DNA of 17,145 bases from Thiotrichales bacterium. Its GTDB lineage: Bacteria; Pseudomonadota; Gammaproteobacteria; J044. The stretch spans positions 1 through 17,145 of the forward strand of contig JANTGN010000034.1 of the NCBI GenBank assembly GCA_024762895.1, given 5' to 3'. This document shows, piece after piece, positions 6,674 to 14,614 of the stretch; within the stretch, counting starts at the first letter, position 1; each line of letters opens with the position of its first letter. The position numbers were made by a program, and so were the translations under genes. The notes beneath the pieces were generated by a model. It did no database searches, had not been told where the DNA came from, and saw only the letters and a program-made list of their open reading frames with translations.

Positions 6674-7665
6674 GAATCGCTGGCCATCATTTGCTGATAC
6701 CGTTGTTTGATTTCCCGGGATAACTGGTACACCGCCATGGCATACAGGGGACTGTGGTTGTAACGGGTGATGACATAAAAGTTCTTCTGCCCTATCCAGT
6801 ATTCCATGCCATTCTCAAGCTCCAGGGCAACCAGCGAGTAGGGTCCCTGACTATCCGGTTGACTGCTGGGCCTCAGGCCGTGACTCTGCAGCTTCTTCAT
6901 CTCATAGGCCGGTTTCAGATCGGTTTTGAGGCGCTCAACGGACTGATTGGTAGCAATGGCTGGAACCGCCACGCCCTCACCCTGCTTCCAGCCATGGCGC
7001 TTGAAATAATTCGCCACGCTGCCAATAGCATCCACACTGTTCCAGAGATCACGCTTGCCATCGCCGCTGAAATCCACGGCATAGGCCCGGTAACTACTGG
7101 GTATGAACTGCCCCATGCCCATGGCACCGGCATAGGACCCCTTGGGTTTCATCATATCCCATTCTTCATCCCGTGCCAGGAGCAGATACTGGGCCAGCTC
7201 CTTTCGGAAAAAACGGGCCCGAGGTGGATAATCAAAACCCAGCGTAGCCAACGCATTAAGGACCTGGTAGCTACCGGTCCTGCGACCATAAAAGGTCTCG
7301 ACACCGATGATAGCCACGATAATTTCAGGTGAAACGCCGAAATCCCGGGCCGCACGCTCCAGGGTATCCGCATGCTCGGTCCAGAACTCGGCCCCACCCT
7401 GGGTCCGGCTTTCCGTCAGAAAGATCTTACGATACTGATACCAGGGCTTTGCTTCCGCGGGACTGCTAATGGCATCGATAATCGACTGCTGTTTTTCCGC
7501 CTTGGAAAATACCGCCAGCAGTTCCTCAGGATCAAAATCAGCCGCCTTGACCTGTTCTTCAATAAAGGCCTGGACCTCCGGCCTCTCGGCATACCCCTGC
7601 CCGGCCAGCGCCAGGCCACTGGAAAGCCACATCAGAAGTACAACTAAGCTAGTTATCCATTTCAT
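6670..7665 (-). CDS. mltB: Lytic murein transglycosylase B (soluble form)
   Basis: MltB cleaves the glycan backbone of peptidoglycan to 1,6-anhydromuropeptides in the periplasm. The 331-residue product has a signal peptide (MKWITSLVVLLMWLSSGLALA, cleaved near residue 21-22). No cysteine is placed as a lipobox, unlike E. coli MltB, so it is probably soluble. The GH103/SLT-type catalytic region includes IIGVETFYGRRTGSY with the presumed catalytic Glu123, then GSYAGAMGMGQFIPSSYRAY and DFSGDGKRDLWNSVDAIGS. The C-terminal part with the PYSLVALELENGMEYWIGQKNF-type stretch also fits MltB. It begins three bases past the rodA stop and overlaps rlpA by four bases. Confidence 0.95.
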   Translation of the reverse strand: MKWITSLVVLLMWLSSGLALAGQGYAERPEVQAFIEEQVKAADFDPEELLAVFSKAEKQQSIIDAISSPAEAKPWYQYRKIFLTESRTQGGAEFWTEHADTLERAARDFGVSPEIIVAIIGVETFYGRRTGSYQVLNALATLGFDYPPRARFFRKELAQYLLLARDEEWDMMKPKGSYAGAMGMGQFIPSSYRAYAVDFSGDGKRDLWNSVDAIGSVANYFKRHGWKQGEGVAVPAIATNQSVERLKTDLKPAYEMKKLQSHGLRPSSQPDSQGPYSLVALELENGMEYWIGQKNFYVITRYNHSPLYAMAVYQLSREIKQRYQQMMASDS

Positions 7666-7668
7666 AGG

Positions 7669-8787
7669 TTAATGAACCAGTAAACGTCGATGAGATTGTA
7701 TGGACATCAGCATACCGAAGGCGGCCATCAAGGTCACTAGTGACGTCCCCCCATAACTGACCAGGGGCAGAGGAACGCCAACAACAGGTAACAATCCGAT
7801 CACCATACCCGTATTGACAAACAAATAAACAAAAAAGGTCAGGCTCAGACTACCTGCCAGTAGGCGTGAGAAAGTGTCCTGGGCATAAACAGCGATATAA
7901 AGTCCGCGAAAGATTATTGCGACATACAGCATTATGAGCAGCACCGCTCCCAGCAACCCGAACTCCTCACCAAAGACGGCAAAAATAAAATCCGTAGACC
8001 GCTCGGGCAGAAAGTCCAGCTGGGACTGAGTCCCATTAAGCCAGCCCTTACCATAGATACCACCTGATCCAATCGCGATCTTGGACTGAATAATGTGATA
8101 CCCCGCCCCCAGGGGGTCGCTTTCAGGACTTAACAGGGTCAGTACACGCTGACGCTGATATTCATGCATAAAATGCCAGAGTACCGGGGCCAGGGCCACG
8201 GCCGCAGCCCCCAGGCCAATCAGAATTCGCCAGCGGATACCCGAGAAAAAGATCGCAAAGATACCCGCGCTTCCCACTAACAGGGCCGTACCCAGGTCTG
8301 GTTGCTTGGCAATCATTAGCATAGGCACGATTACCAGCAGCCCGGAAACCAGTAACTCATGCACCCTGGGAGGCAGTGGCCTGTCCGCAAAATACCAGGC
8401 CACCATCATTGGTACGGCCAGCTTCATCATCTCTGAAGGCTGAAACCGGATAAATCCAAGATCCAGCCAGCGCTGCGCCCCCTTCCCCATTTCTCCGGCC
8501 AGAAGCACAGCCAGCAGAAAGCACAGACCGACCAGATATAACCACGGCGACCAGCGCCTTAAAACGGCCGGGGGGATTTGTGCGATGACCAGCATACCTG
8601 CCATGGCCACTGCCAGGCGTATGCCCTGATTAGATAATAGTGCCTGGCTTTCACCCCCGGCACTGTAAAGAATCACCAGACCCACCGAGATCAGGACGAT
8701 CAGCAGCAGGAAAAGCACGACATCCAGATGCAGGAAACGGATAATATCGCGGGCAAGGTAATAGGCTGACTGTTCGGCGTCTTTCAT
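7669..8787 (-). CDS. rodA: Rod shape-determining peptidoglycan polymerase RodA (SEDS family)
   Basis: RodA is the SEDS glycosyltransferase that polymerises lipid II during lateral-wall growth, paired with PBP2. The 372-residue protein has about ten membrane segments. Family motifs are visible: RWLDLGFIRFQPSEMMKL (residues 106-123), KQPDLGTALL (161-170) and PERSTDFIFAVFGEEFG (261-277) with the essential Asp at 266, followed near the C-terminus by GMVIGLLPVVGVPLPLVSYG. Length matches E. coli RodA (370). Its ATG overlaps the mrdA stop by four bases, so synthesis of the polymerase and its transpeptidase partner is coupled. Confidence 0.98.
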   Translation of the reverse strand: MKDAEQSAYYLARDIIRFLHLDVVLFLLLIVLISVGLVILYSAGGESQALLSNQGIRLAVAMAGMLVIAQIPPAVLRRWSPWLYLVGLCFLLAVLLAGEMGKGAQRWLDLGFIRFQPSEMMKLAVPMMVAWYFADRPLPPRVHELLVSGLLVIVPMLMIAKQPDLGTALLVGSAGIFAIFFSGIRWRILIGLGAAAVALAPVLWHFMHEYQRQRVLTLLSPESDPLGAGYHIIQSKIAIGSGGIYGKGWLNGTQSQLDFLPERSTDFIFAVFGEEFGLLGAVLLIMLYVAIIFRGLYIAVYAQDTFSRLLAGSLSLTFFVYLFVNTGMVIGLLPVVGVPLPLVSYGGTSLVTLMAAFGMLMSIQSHRRLLVH

Positions 8788-10670
8788 GACGACTTGTTTC
8801 CTGACGATTTCTTATCAATACCAAGGCGTTGTAGCAGATAATAATCGAGTATTTTTCGGGTGATCGGGCCAGCAGTTGCTCCTCCATGGCCTCCGTTTTC
8901 CACAATAACCGCAATCGCAATCCTTGGATCCTTTACCGGGGCGAAGGCGATAAACAGGGCATGATCGCGTAGTTTACGTGCAATCGTTTCCTCATCGTAT
9001 TCCTCATCCTGCTTGATGCCAAAGACCTGCGCCGTGCCGGTCTTGCCCGCAATGCTATATTTAGCTCCCCGCCCGGCATGCCACCAACCGGTGCCATTCT
9101 TACGCGTCATGACATGAATCATGGGACGGATGACCTGATCCCAGTAGAGGTCATTCTTGACCTTGATATCCCCCACCTGCTCAGGTGGAAGGGCCTCCAC
9201 CTCACCTGTTCTTGAATCGCGAATTCCCTTTACCAGTCGTGGACGCATTAGTTTGCCACGCGTTGCAATGGCCCCGGTCATCGAGGCCAGTTGCAGCGGG
9301 GTGGTCAACATATAACCTTGCCCAATACCTGCGATGAGAGTCTCCCCCGGATACCATGGTTGATTACGCGTACGTCGTTTCCATTGTCTCGAAGGCAGTA
9401 AGCCCGGGGCCTCACCGGTACTATCGATGCCCATACGCTCCCCCAGACCAAACTGCGCCATAAACGGATGTATACGATCAATACCAAGCTTAAAGGCCAG
9501 ATCATAAAAATAGACATCACAGGACTGGGTAATCGCCTTGTCCAGGTTCACGATGCCATGCCCCGTCTTTTTCCAGTCACGATATTTCCGCTCGTCATTC
9601 TTGAGCATGTAGTAAGGACCGGCATACATGGTCTTTCCGGCCCAGGTCACCTGATACTCGAGGCCAGCCAGCCCCATCAGGGGTTTGATCGTAGATCCGG
9701 GTGGATACTGACCAGTCAGGCTACGGTTAAATAACGGCTGGTCGGGATCATCACGCAGGCGATTGTAATCTTTGCTGGAAATACCATTCACGAATAGGTT
9801 CGGATCAAACTTGGGCATACTGACCATTGCCAGCACATCACCATTACGGGGGTCAATCGCGACCACAGAACCCGTATGACCCGCCATGGCGGCCTCGGCC
9901 ACCGCCTGCAGGCCTGCATCAATGCCCAGCACCAGGTCTTTGCCTGCCTCTGGCGACTGCCGCTCCAATACCCTCAAGCGTCGCCCCTGGGCATTGGCCT
10001 CAACCTGCTGGAAACCAACGTGGCCATGCAGGGTTTCCTCGTAATAACGCTCCAGGCCAATCTTGCCAATATGCGTGGTGCCCTTGTAGTCGGTCTTATC
10101 GACCCGGGCCAGATCTTTGTCATCGATACGGCCCACATAACCCAGGACATGGGCCATCGTTCCATGCAGTGGATAGGAGCGACCCAGTCGGGCCTCTATA
10201 TCCACCCCGGGAAAGTGATGTCTCTCGACAGCAAAACGTGCCACATCCTCATCACTCAGATTAAATCGCAACGGAACCGGTTGATAGCTGCTGCTTCGAC
10301 GCAGCGCCCTCTTGAAACGCCTGAGATCAAGTTCGCTGATCTTGATCACATCCCCCAGACGTTCCAGGGTTTTCTCCATGTCTTCGACACCGGAGGGTGT
10401 CAATTCCAGGATATAATTGGGTCGATTATCCGCCAACAGCACGCCATGACGGTCATAGATCATACCCCGAGGGGGGGCAATGGCCTCCAGGCGGACTCGG
10501 TTATTTGTCGACAGGGTAATGTAGTGCTCATGATTGAGCACCTGCAGATGGATTAACCTAGCCAGGACCGCCGACAAGGCCAGGACCACGAAAAATGCGG
10601 CAAAAAACACTCGATGACGCAGCATGGTCTTTTCGAGCTCATGATTCTTGATCGCCTGGCGTCTTGCCAC
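8784..10670 (-). CDS. mrdA: Penicillin-binding protein 2 (peptidoglycan DD-transpeptidase)
   Basis: PBP2 cross-links peptidoglycan made by RodA in the elongasome and is a beta-lactam target. The 628 residues comprise a short cytoplasmic tail, one membrane anchor (about 21-42), the non-catalytic PBP dimerisation domain from APPRGMIYDRHGVLLADNRP (65-84), and a transpeptidase domain. The domain has the active-site serine in STIK (Ser326), an SCD triad (383-385) in the SxN position, and KTGT (543-546). The start is a GTG at 10670; a weak ribosome-binding sequence precedes it and an internal ATG at codon 16 is the alternative, but the longer form keeps the basic N-terminal tail usual in the family. 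It is first in the mrdA-rodA-mltB-rlpA unit, and since ppa upstream has its own terminator a separate promoter is expected but was not seen. Confidence 0.97.
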   Translation of the reverse strand: MARRQAIKNHELEKTMLRHRVFFAAFFVVLALSAVLARLIHLQVLNHEHYITLSTNNRVRLEAIAPPRGMIYDRHGVLLADNRPNYILELTPSGVEDMEKTLERLGDVIKISELDLRRFKRALRRSSSYQPVPLRFNLSDEDVARFAVERHHFPGVDIEARLGRSYPLHGTMAHVLGYVGRIDDKDLARVDKTDYKGTTHIGKIGLERYYEETLHGHVGFQQVEANAQGRRLRVLERQSPEAGKDLVLGIDAGLQAVAEAAMAGHTGSVVAIDPRNGDVLAMVSMPKFDPNLFVNGISSKDYNRLRDDPDQPLFNRSLTGQYPPGSTIKPLMGLAGLEYQVTWAGKTMYAGPYYMLKNDERKYRDWKKTGHGIVNLDKAITQSCDVYFYDLAFKLGIDRIHPFMAQFGLGERMGIDSTGEAPGLLPSRQWKRRTRNQPWYPGETLIAGIGQGYMLTTPLQLASMTGAIATRGKLMRPRLVKGIRDSRTGEVEALPPEQVGDIKVKNDLYWDQVIRPMIHVMTRKNGTGWWHAGRGAKYSIAGKTGTAQVFGIKQDEEYDEETIARKLRDHALFIAFAPVKDPRIAIAVIVENGGHGGATAGPITRKILDYYLLQRLGIDKKSSGNKSS

Positions 10671-10696
10671 CTTAGCCAGACCCCGTCAGTCTGCAG

Positions 10697-10729
10697 TAAA
10701 AATCAGGGATGCGCCTTGCGCACATCCCT
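10697..10729 (-). terminator. Rho-independent terminator of ppa
   Basis: On the minus strand AGGGAT pairs with ATCCCT around an inner GCGC/GCGC stem (with a two-base bulge), followed by GATTTTT. It lies 24 bases after the ppa stop codon and 27 bases before the mrdA start, so it separates the two units, unless read-through feeds mrdA. Confidence 0.75.
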
Positions 10730-10752
10730 TTAGATAGACTGGTATCGTGGGT

Positions 10753-11283
10753 TTAACCCGCATATCGCTCAATGCTATCCATGACTTCCTGGCGCGCCTC
10801 GTCGATATCACCCCAGCCATCGACCTTGACCCACTTACCGGCTTCCAGGGCCTTGTACTGCTCGAAGAAATGACCAATCTGGGCCATGAGGTCCTGAGGC
10901 AGATCCGCACTGGTCCTGACATCATCGTAGATCTTGGTGACATCACTGGTCGGCACCGCGATGATCTTGGCATCGGGGCCCTTTTCATCCGTCATCTTCA
11001 GCATACCCAGTGGACGACAGGTGATCACACAACCCACGATCAAGGGCTCAGGGGTTACCACCAGCACATCAACCGGATCGCCATCTTCAGACAGGGTATG
11101 AGGTACGAAACCATAGTTACAGGGATAGTACATCGCCGAATTCACGAAGCGATCGACAAACATCGCGCCGGTTTCCTTGTCCATCTCATACTTCACTACA
11201 GGCGCTGCGTTGGCCGGTATCTCGATAATGACGTTAATTTCATCAGGGACGCTTTTCCCTGCACTCAGCTTGTCAACGATCAT
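10753..11283 (-). CDS. ppa: Inorganic pyrophosphatase (family I)
   Basis: Ppa hydrolyses pyrophosphate to two phosphates in the cytoplasm and so drives biosynthetic reactions. The 176 residues match soluble family I enzymes of Proteobacteria: VIIEIPANAAPVVKYE, a YPCNYGFVPHTLSEDGDPVD segment with the DGDPVDVLV metal-binding signature, KIIAVP and the C-terminal HFFEQYKALE with KWVKV. The start at 11283 is chosen over an upstream in-frame codon at 11313 because GAGGAA lies six bases before this ATG and the family begins at this point. It is divergent from adk across about 205 bases and is followed by its own terminator. Confidence 0.98.
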   Translation of the reverse strand: MIVDKLSAGKSVPDEINVIIEIPANAAPVVKYEMDKETGAMFVDRFVNSAMYYPCNYGFVPHTLSEDGDPVDVLVVTPEPLIVGCVITCRPLGMLKMTDEKGPDAKIIAVPTSDVTKIYDDVRTSADLPQDLMAQIGHFFEQYKALEAGKWVKVDGWGDIDEARQEVMDSIERYAG

Positions 11284-11321
11284 GAATAATTCCTCAAAAA
11301 AGCCTGCGGTCAAATAGCTTC

Positions 11322-11351
11322 ATTATACTGACTTCGCTCTTATGCAGCTAA
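11322..11351 (-). promoter_or_regulatory. Candidate promoter of ppa
   Basis: On the minus strand a perfect TATAAT (11327-11322) lies about 39 bases upstream of the ppa start. The best -35 is a weak TTAGCT (11351-11346) at 18 bases spacing. The -10 box is convincing in isolation, the -35 is not. Confidence 0.45.
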
Positions 11352-11389
11352 CCTTGTATGACAAGCCTTCAGACAATTGATTCCCCCCC

Positions 11390-11418
11390 TTGTAAAGGAT
11401 GGGGCGAGAGAGTATAAA
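11390..11418 (+). promoter_or_regulatory. Candidate promoter of adk
   Basis: TTGTAA (11390-11395) and TATAAA (11413-11418) are separated by 17 bases, a reasonable sigma70 match, and would give a leader of roughly 65 bases before the adk ATG at 11489. This supports starting adk at 11489, since the longer in-frame reading from 11399 would begin inside the promoter. Confidence 0.5.
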
Positions 11419-11488
11419 ACTCCGCACACTTAAAGGTTTATTTATTCCTAGTCCCCGAATCAACTACCGACACAAGGCAGGATTAAAC

Positions 11489-12748
11489 ATGAGACTCGTA
11501 CTGCTTGGCGCGCCGGGCTCCGGCAAAGGAACACAAGCTAAATTCCTGGTCGAACGCTACAAAATCCCTCAGATCTCCACCGGTGACTTATTACGAAACG
11601 CCGTAAAAGCAGGTACTGAACTGGGAGTTAAGGCCAAACAGTTTATGGATGCCGGCCAACTCGTACCCGACGCCCTGGTACTTGGCATGATACGAGAACG
11701 CCTGGCCGAGCCCGATGCCAAGCCCGGTTTCATCCTGGATGGCTTCCCACGCAACGAAGCACAGGCAGAGGCACTGGACAAACTACTCACTGATATGCAT
11801 CAGCCCCTGGATCTGGCACTGTTGATCGATGTCGATTATGACATTCTGATGCAGCGTCTGACCGGTCGCCTGACCTGCACATCCTGTGGCGCCGTCTTCA
11901 ATATCTACACCAACCCGCCCAGCCTGGATGGCGAATGTGATTTCTGTGGTGGCGACCTGCACCACCGCGCCGACGACAATGAAGAGACCATTGGAAATCG
12001 CCTCCGGGTGTACGATGCTCAGACCCGTCCTCTGATCGAATATTATGGCAATTCTAAACGCCTGAAGACCATCAACGGTGAAGGCGATATCAAGGAAATC
12101 TTCCGGCAGGTATCTCAGATCATCGATCAGCAGATGCCTGAGGCAGAACCCAAGCTGCCAGCACCCAGGGCCGAGGAAAAACTGCCCAGACCCGAGGAAC
12201 CCAGAAAACTGCCCGAACCTGAGGAGCAGGCCGCCATCGAGGTAAAGCCTCAGCCCAAAAAGACGGCCAGGAAGACCAAACCGGCCGTTAAAAAGGGTGC
12301 AAGCCTTAAAAAGGCAGCATCCAAAAAGTCAGCCACCAAGAAAAAAACAGCGCCCAAGCCTAAGACTGTCGCGAATGCCAAACCCAAAACCGCCACCAAA
12401 AAAGCAGCAACCAAAAAACGTGTATCCAGGAAAACTACAGCCCGCCGCCCCAGCAAACCACTCAGCCATGAGGCCGCACAGCACCTGACGCACAAACTAC
12501 TGGATATGGAAATCCAGGCGATCGACAAATATAAGGCGAGCGCTGCCCGGATCGTCAATCAGGCGAGCGCTCGCCTGGCAAAGGCCGAGGCCCGCTGGGA
12601 GAAAAAGCTTGCTGTCGCTGAAAAACGAATCGCAAAGCTGCAGGACGACATCAAAAAAGGCCTGACGGGTCGACTGCCTGATAAGATTACCGGTAAGAAG
12701 ACCAAGAAGACCATCAAGAAAAAGGTGGGCAGGAAAAAATCAAAATAG
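11489..12748 (+). CDS. adk: Adenylate kinase with a histone H1-like lysine-rich C-terminal extension
   Basis: Residues 1-216 are a complete long-lid adenylate kinase (ATP + AMP to 2 ADP): P-loop GAPGSGKGT (7-15), AMP-binding region from QISTGDLLR, FILDGFPRN (81-89), and a lid (about 122-159) with four cysteines C130, C133, C150, C153 for structural zinc. Normal Adk ends here at about 215 residues. This frame continues to residue 419. Residues 217-255 are Pro/Glu-rich with repeated KLPxP-EE units. Residues 256-323 are dominated by Lys, Ala, Thr and Pro (for example KTATKKAATKK), like histone H1 tails and AlgP. Residues 324-393 are probably helical or coiled-coil, and the last 26 are strongly basic. 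The ATG at 11489 follows CAGGA at good spacing and begins exactly at the family N-terminus. A terminator follows 17 bases after the stop, so the extension is part of the normal transcript. The tail's role is unknown; nucleic-acid binding is an inference from charge. Confidence 0.95.
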   Translation: MRLVLLGAPGSGKGTQAKFLVERYKIPQISTGDLLRNAVKAGTELGVKAKQFMDAGQLVPDALVLGMIRERLAEPDAKPGFILDGFPRNEAQAEALDKLLTDMHQPLDLALLIDVDYDILMQRLTGRLTCTSCGAVFNIYTNPPSLDGECDFCGGDLHHRADDNEETIGNRLRVYDAQTRPLIEYYGNSKRLKTINGEGDIKEIFRQVSQIIDQQMPEAEPKLPAPRAEEKLPRPEEPRKLPEPEEQAAIEVKPQPKKTARKTKPAVKKGASLKKAASKKSATKKKTAPKPKTVANAKPKTATKKAATKKRVSRKTTARRPSKPLSHEAAQHLTHKLLDMEIQAIDKYKASAARIVNQASARLAKAEARWEKKLAVAEKRIAKLQDDIKKGLTGRLPDKITGKKTKKTIKKKVGRKKSK

Positions 12749-12765
12749 TATTCTGGCCTGATCAG

Positions 12766-12793
12766 AAAAGCCCCTCTGAAGAGGGGCTTTTTT
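12766..12793 (+). terminator. Rho-independent terminator of adk
   Basis: AAAAGCCCCTC (12766-12776), a TGAA loop and GAGGGGCTTTT (12781-12791) form an 11-base-pair stem that runs into a T6 tract. It lies 17 bases after the adk stop codon on the plus strand. Confidence 0.92.
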
Positions 12794-12870
12794 ATGCCTG
12801 AGTGAAAATGGAATCGACTCTTCTGCCTGGATCACTAAGCTGATAACGAATCAAACCCGACCCGCAGGGT

Positions 12871-12901
12871 AAAAAAACGCCCACTTATTAGCGGGCGTTT
12901 T
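12871..12901 (-). terminator. Rho-independent terminator of the soe operon
   Basis: On the minus strand AAAACGCCC and GGGCGTTTT (9 base pairs, 10-base loop) are followed by a run of seven T. It lies 26 bases beyond the soeC stop codon and faces the adk terminator, so the two convergent units are insulated from each other. Confidence 0.88.
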
Positions 12902-12927
12902 CCAATCTACTGATCGCTGAACCAATA

Positions 12928-13869
12928 TCAGGTGTTCTGAGCACCGTGATACAGGTTAACCACGTGTCGCGCCTCAGCAAAGAACAACCAGCGTTCCAGA
13001 CCTATACCCAGGAAGGCAGAGACCAGGGCAACCCAGGCCATAGCCGAAGTGGCATCGCCACCCGTCATGCCAAACACGATCACACCAGGTACGATGAAAC
13101 CCAGCACAAAGACCAGCACCTTGAACAGGGTCACGGTGCCCTGGGCAGGGATATAGCCAAATTCTTCAGTCAGAAAGGTACCAGCGGTATGCCCCACGTC
13201 CAGCAAACGCACATTGGCACGGGTAAAGCCGGTCGCGGTGTTCATGGTCGGACCGGTCACACGGCGAATCCAGAAATAATAGATGGCCTTGGCAATCAGG
13301 GCGATATCCAGAACAACCAGGGTCAGGCTTGCCACCAGGCCCACCTCGCCGTTAAAGCTAACACGCAAGGCCACCAGCAGCATTGCGCCCAGCGCCAGGC
13401 CCAGCAGGATGTAATTGGCTGGTGTCAGGGCCGAATTCCACTGACGAATAGTCTTCAGGCAACCATAGATCATGCCCGTGCTGAACACGGTCAGTAGTGA
13501 CAGGACGATGGTGATAAAACCCGTGACCTGAATGAAGGCATTCAGCTCGACACCGCTATTCCAGATACCAAACAGGTACAGCAGGGCAAAGGGATAGACC
13601 AGGACGGCGAACAGGCCTTCGCGTGATAACCAGGAGGTACGGAAGCGGCTAAAGGCACGCCAGGCATTCTTCGGGTTGGCCAGGTGAAAGGTGGATGACA
13701 TCAGGCCAAAGGTCACCAGACCCAGGCCGATAATACCGCCGGTCAGCAGTTCATTCTCGCTCATATCGGGCAGAAAGCCGAAGATATGCAGGCCGATGAG
13801 CAGCATCAGAAGACCGTAACCGGCCCCTGAACTGACGGTGAAGATAATGACGGATAATGCAGGATGCAT
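12928..13869 (-). CDS. soeC: Sulfite dehydrogenase membrane anchor subunit SoeC (DmsC/NrfD-like)
   Basis: SoeC anchors the cytoplasmic SoeAB pair to the inner membrane and passes sulfite-derived electrons to quinone. The 313-residue protein has eight predicted membrane helices (about 6-30, 42-63, 84-104, 111-135, 151-171, 178-200, 246-268, 277-298) and no heme-ligand pattern that I can assign. The SRFRTSWLSREGLFAVL loop and the C-terminal GIGLERWLFFAEARHVVNLY are typical of the DmsC-like family. AGAGGAG precedes the ATG. It is last in soeA-soeB-soeC, 18 bases after soeB. A DMSO reductase anchor is the main alternative, but the partner subunits favour sulfite oxidation. Confidence 0.9.
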   Translation of the reverse strand: MHPALSVIIFTVSSGAGYGLLMLLIGLHIFGFLPDMSENELLTGGIIGLGLVTFGLMSSTFHLANPKNAWRAFSRFRTSWLSREGLFAVLVYPFALLYLFGIWNSGVELNAFIQVTGFITIVLSLLTVFSTGMIYGCLKTIRQWNSALTPANYILLGLALGAMLLVALRVSFNGEVGLVASLTLVVLDIALIAKAIYYFWIRRVTGPTMNTATGFTRANVRLLDVGHTAGTFLTEEFGYIPAQGTVTLFKVLVFVLGFIVPGVIVFGMTGGDATSAMAWVALVSAFLGIGLERWLFFAEARHVVNLYHGAQNT

Positions 13870-13887
13870 GTTTAATCTCCTCTTTAC

Positions 13888-14583
13888 TTAACGCGTAATG
13901 GTCTTGTTCGTCCAATCCTTGACCTTGGTCATGAGACTGTCCTTACGGACATCATCGGTCGGGATGGGACGCGTCAGACGCGGCGGGAGATAGGTGTTAG
14001 TCGGGTTGTAACCCACCTCAGGCATCAACTTGTAACCGGCGCGATCACGAACCAGCTGGCTGACCTCTGAATTAGGATCATCAAAATCACCGAAATAACG
14101 GGCATGGGCCGGACAGGTAATAACACAGGCCGGCTTACGATCAATCTCATCCAGTGTCTCATCGTAAATACGGTCAACACAAAGAGTACACTTCTTCATG
14201 ACACCGGCTTCACGATCCAGTTCGCGAGCACCGTAGGGGCAGGCCCATGAGCAATAGTTACAGCCCATGCACTTGTCCTGATCCACCAGCACGATACCGT
14301 CTTCCTTACGCTTGTAGGAAGCACCGGTCGGGCAGACGGTGACACAGTCGGCATCATCGCAATGCATGCACGACATGGGGAAGTTGATCGTCTTATTATT
14401 GGGGTAGTCCCCAACTTCATAATGGCGGATACGGTTGAACCACACGCCACTGGGATTACGGCCATAGGGGCGGTAATCCGTCAGGGGACCGGTGGTACCG
14501 GAGGTATTCCACTGCTTACAGGCTACGGCACAACCGTGACAGCCCACGCAGGTATCCAGATCGATAACGAGACCTAAACGCAT
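13888..14583 (-). CDS. soeB: Sulfite dehydrogenase iron-sulfur subunit SoeB
   Basis: SoeB carries electrons from the molybdenum subunit SoeA to the membrane subunit SoeC. The 231 residues have sixteen cysteines arranged for four [4Fe-4S] clusters: C12/C15/C18/C22, C72/C75/C80/C84, C105/C108/C111/C115 and C132/C135/C153/C157, as in DmsB and PsrB relatives. No Tat or Sec signal is present, which agrees with a cytoplasmic complex. CAGGAG lies upstream of the ATG. It is 31 bases after soeA and 18 bases before soeC. Confidence 0.93.
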   Translation of the reverse strand: MRLGLVIDLDTCVGCHGCAVACKQWNTSGTTGPLTDYRPYGRNPSGVWFNRIRHYEVGDYPNNKTINFPMSCMHCDDADCVTVCPTGASYKRKEDGIVLVDQDKCMGCNYCSWACPYGARELDREAGVMKKCTLCVDRIYDETLDEIDRKPACVITCPAHARYFGDFDDPNSEVSQLVRDRAGYKLMPEVGYNPTNTYLPPRLTRPIPTDDVRKDSLMTKVKDWTNKTITR

Positions 14584-14614
14584 CTTTATCTCCTGTTTAT
14601 TCCGTTACGTACGC

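Noticed and set aside
9876..10556. A 226-codon plus-strand open frame opposite mrdA
   Set aside because: The minus strand encodes PBP2 with all catalytic motifs over this whole stretch; the plus-strand reading is a shadow.
11399..11488. A 30-residue N-terminal extension of adenylate kinase
   Set aside because: The family begins at MRLVLLGAPG, a ribosome-binding site precedes that ATG, and the extension would overlap the predicted promoter.
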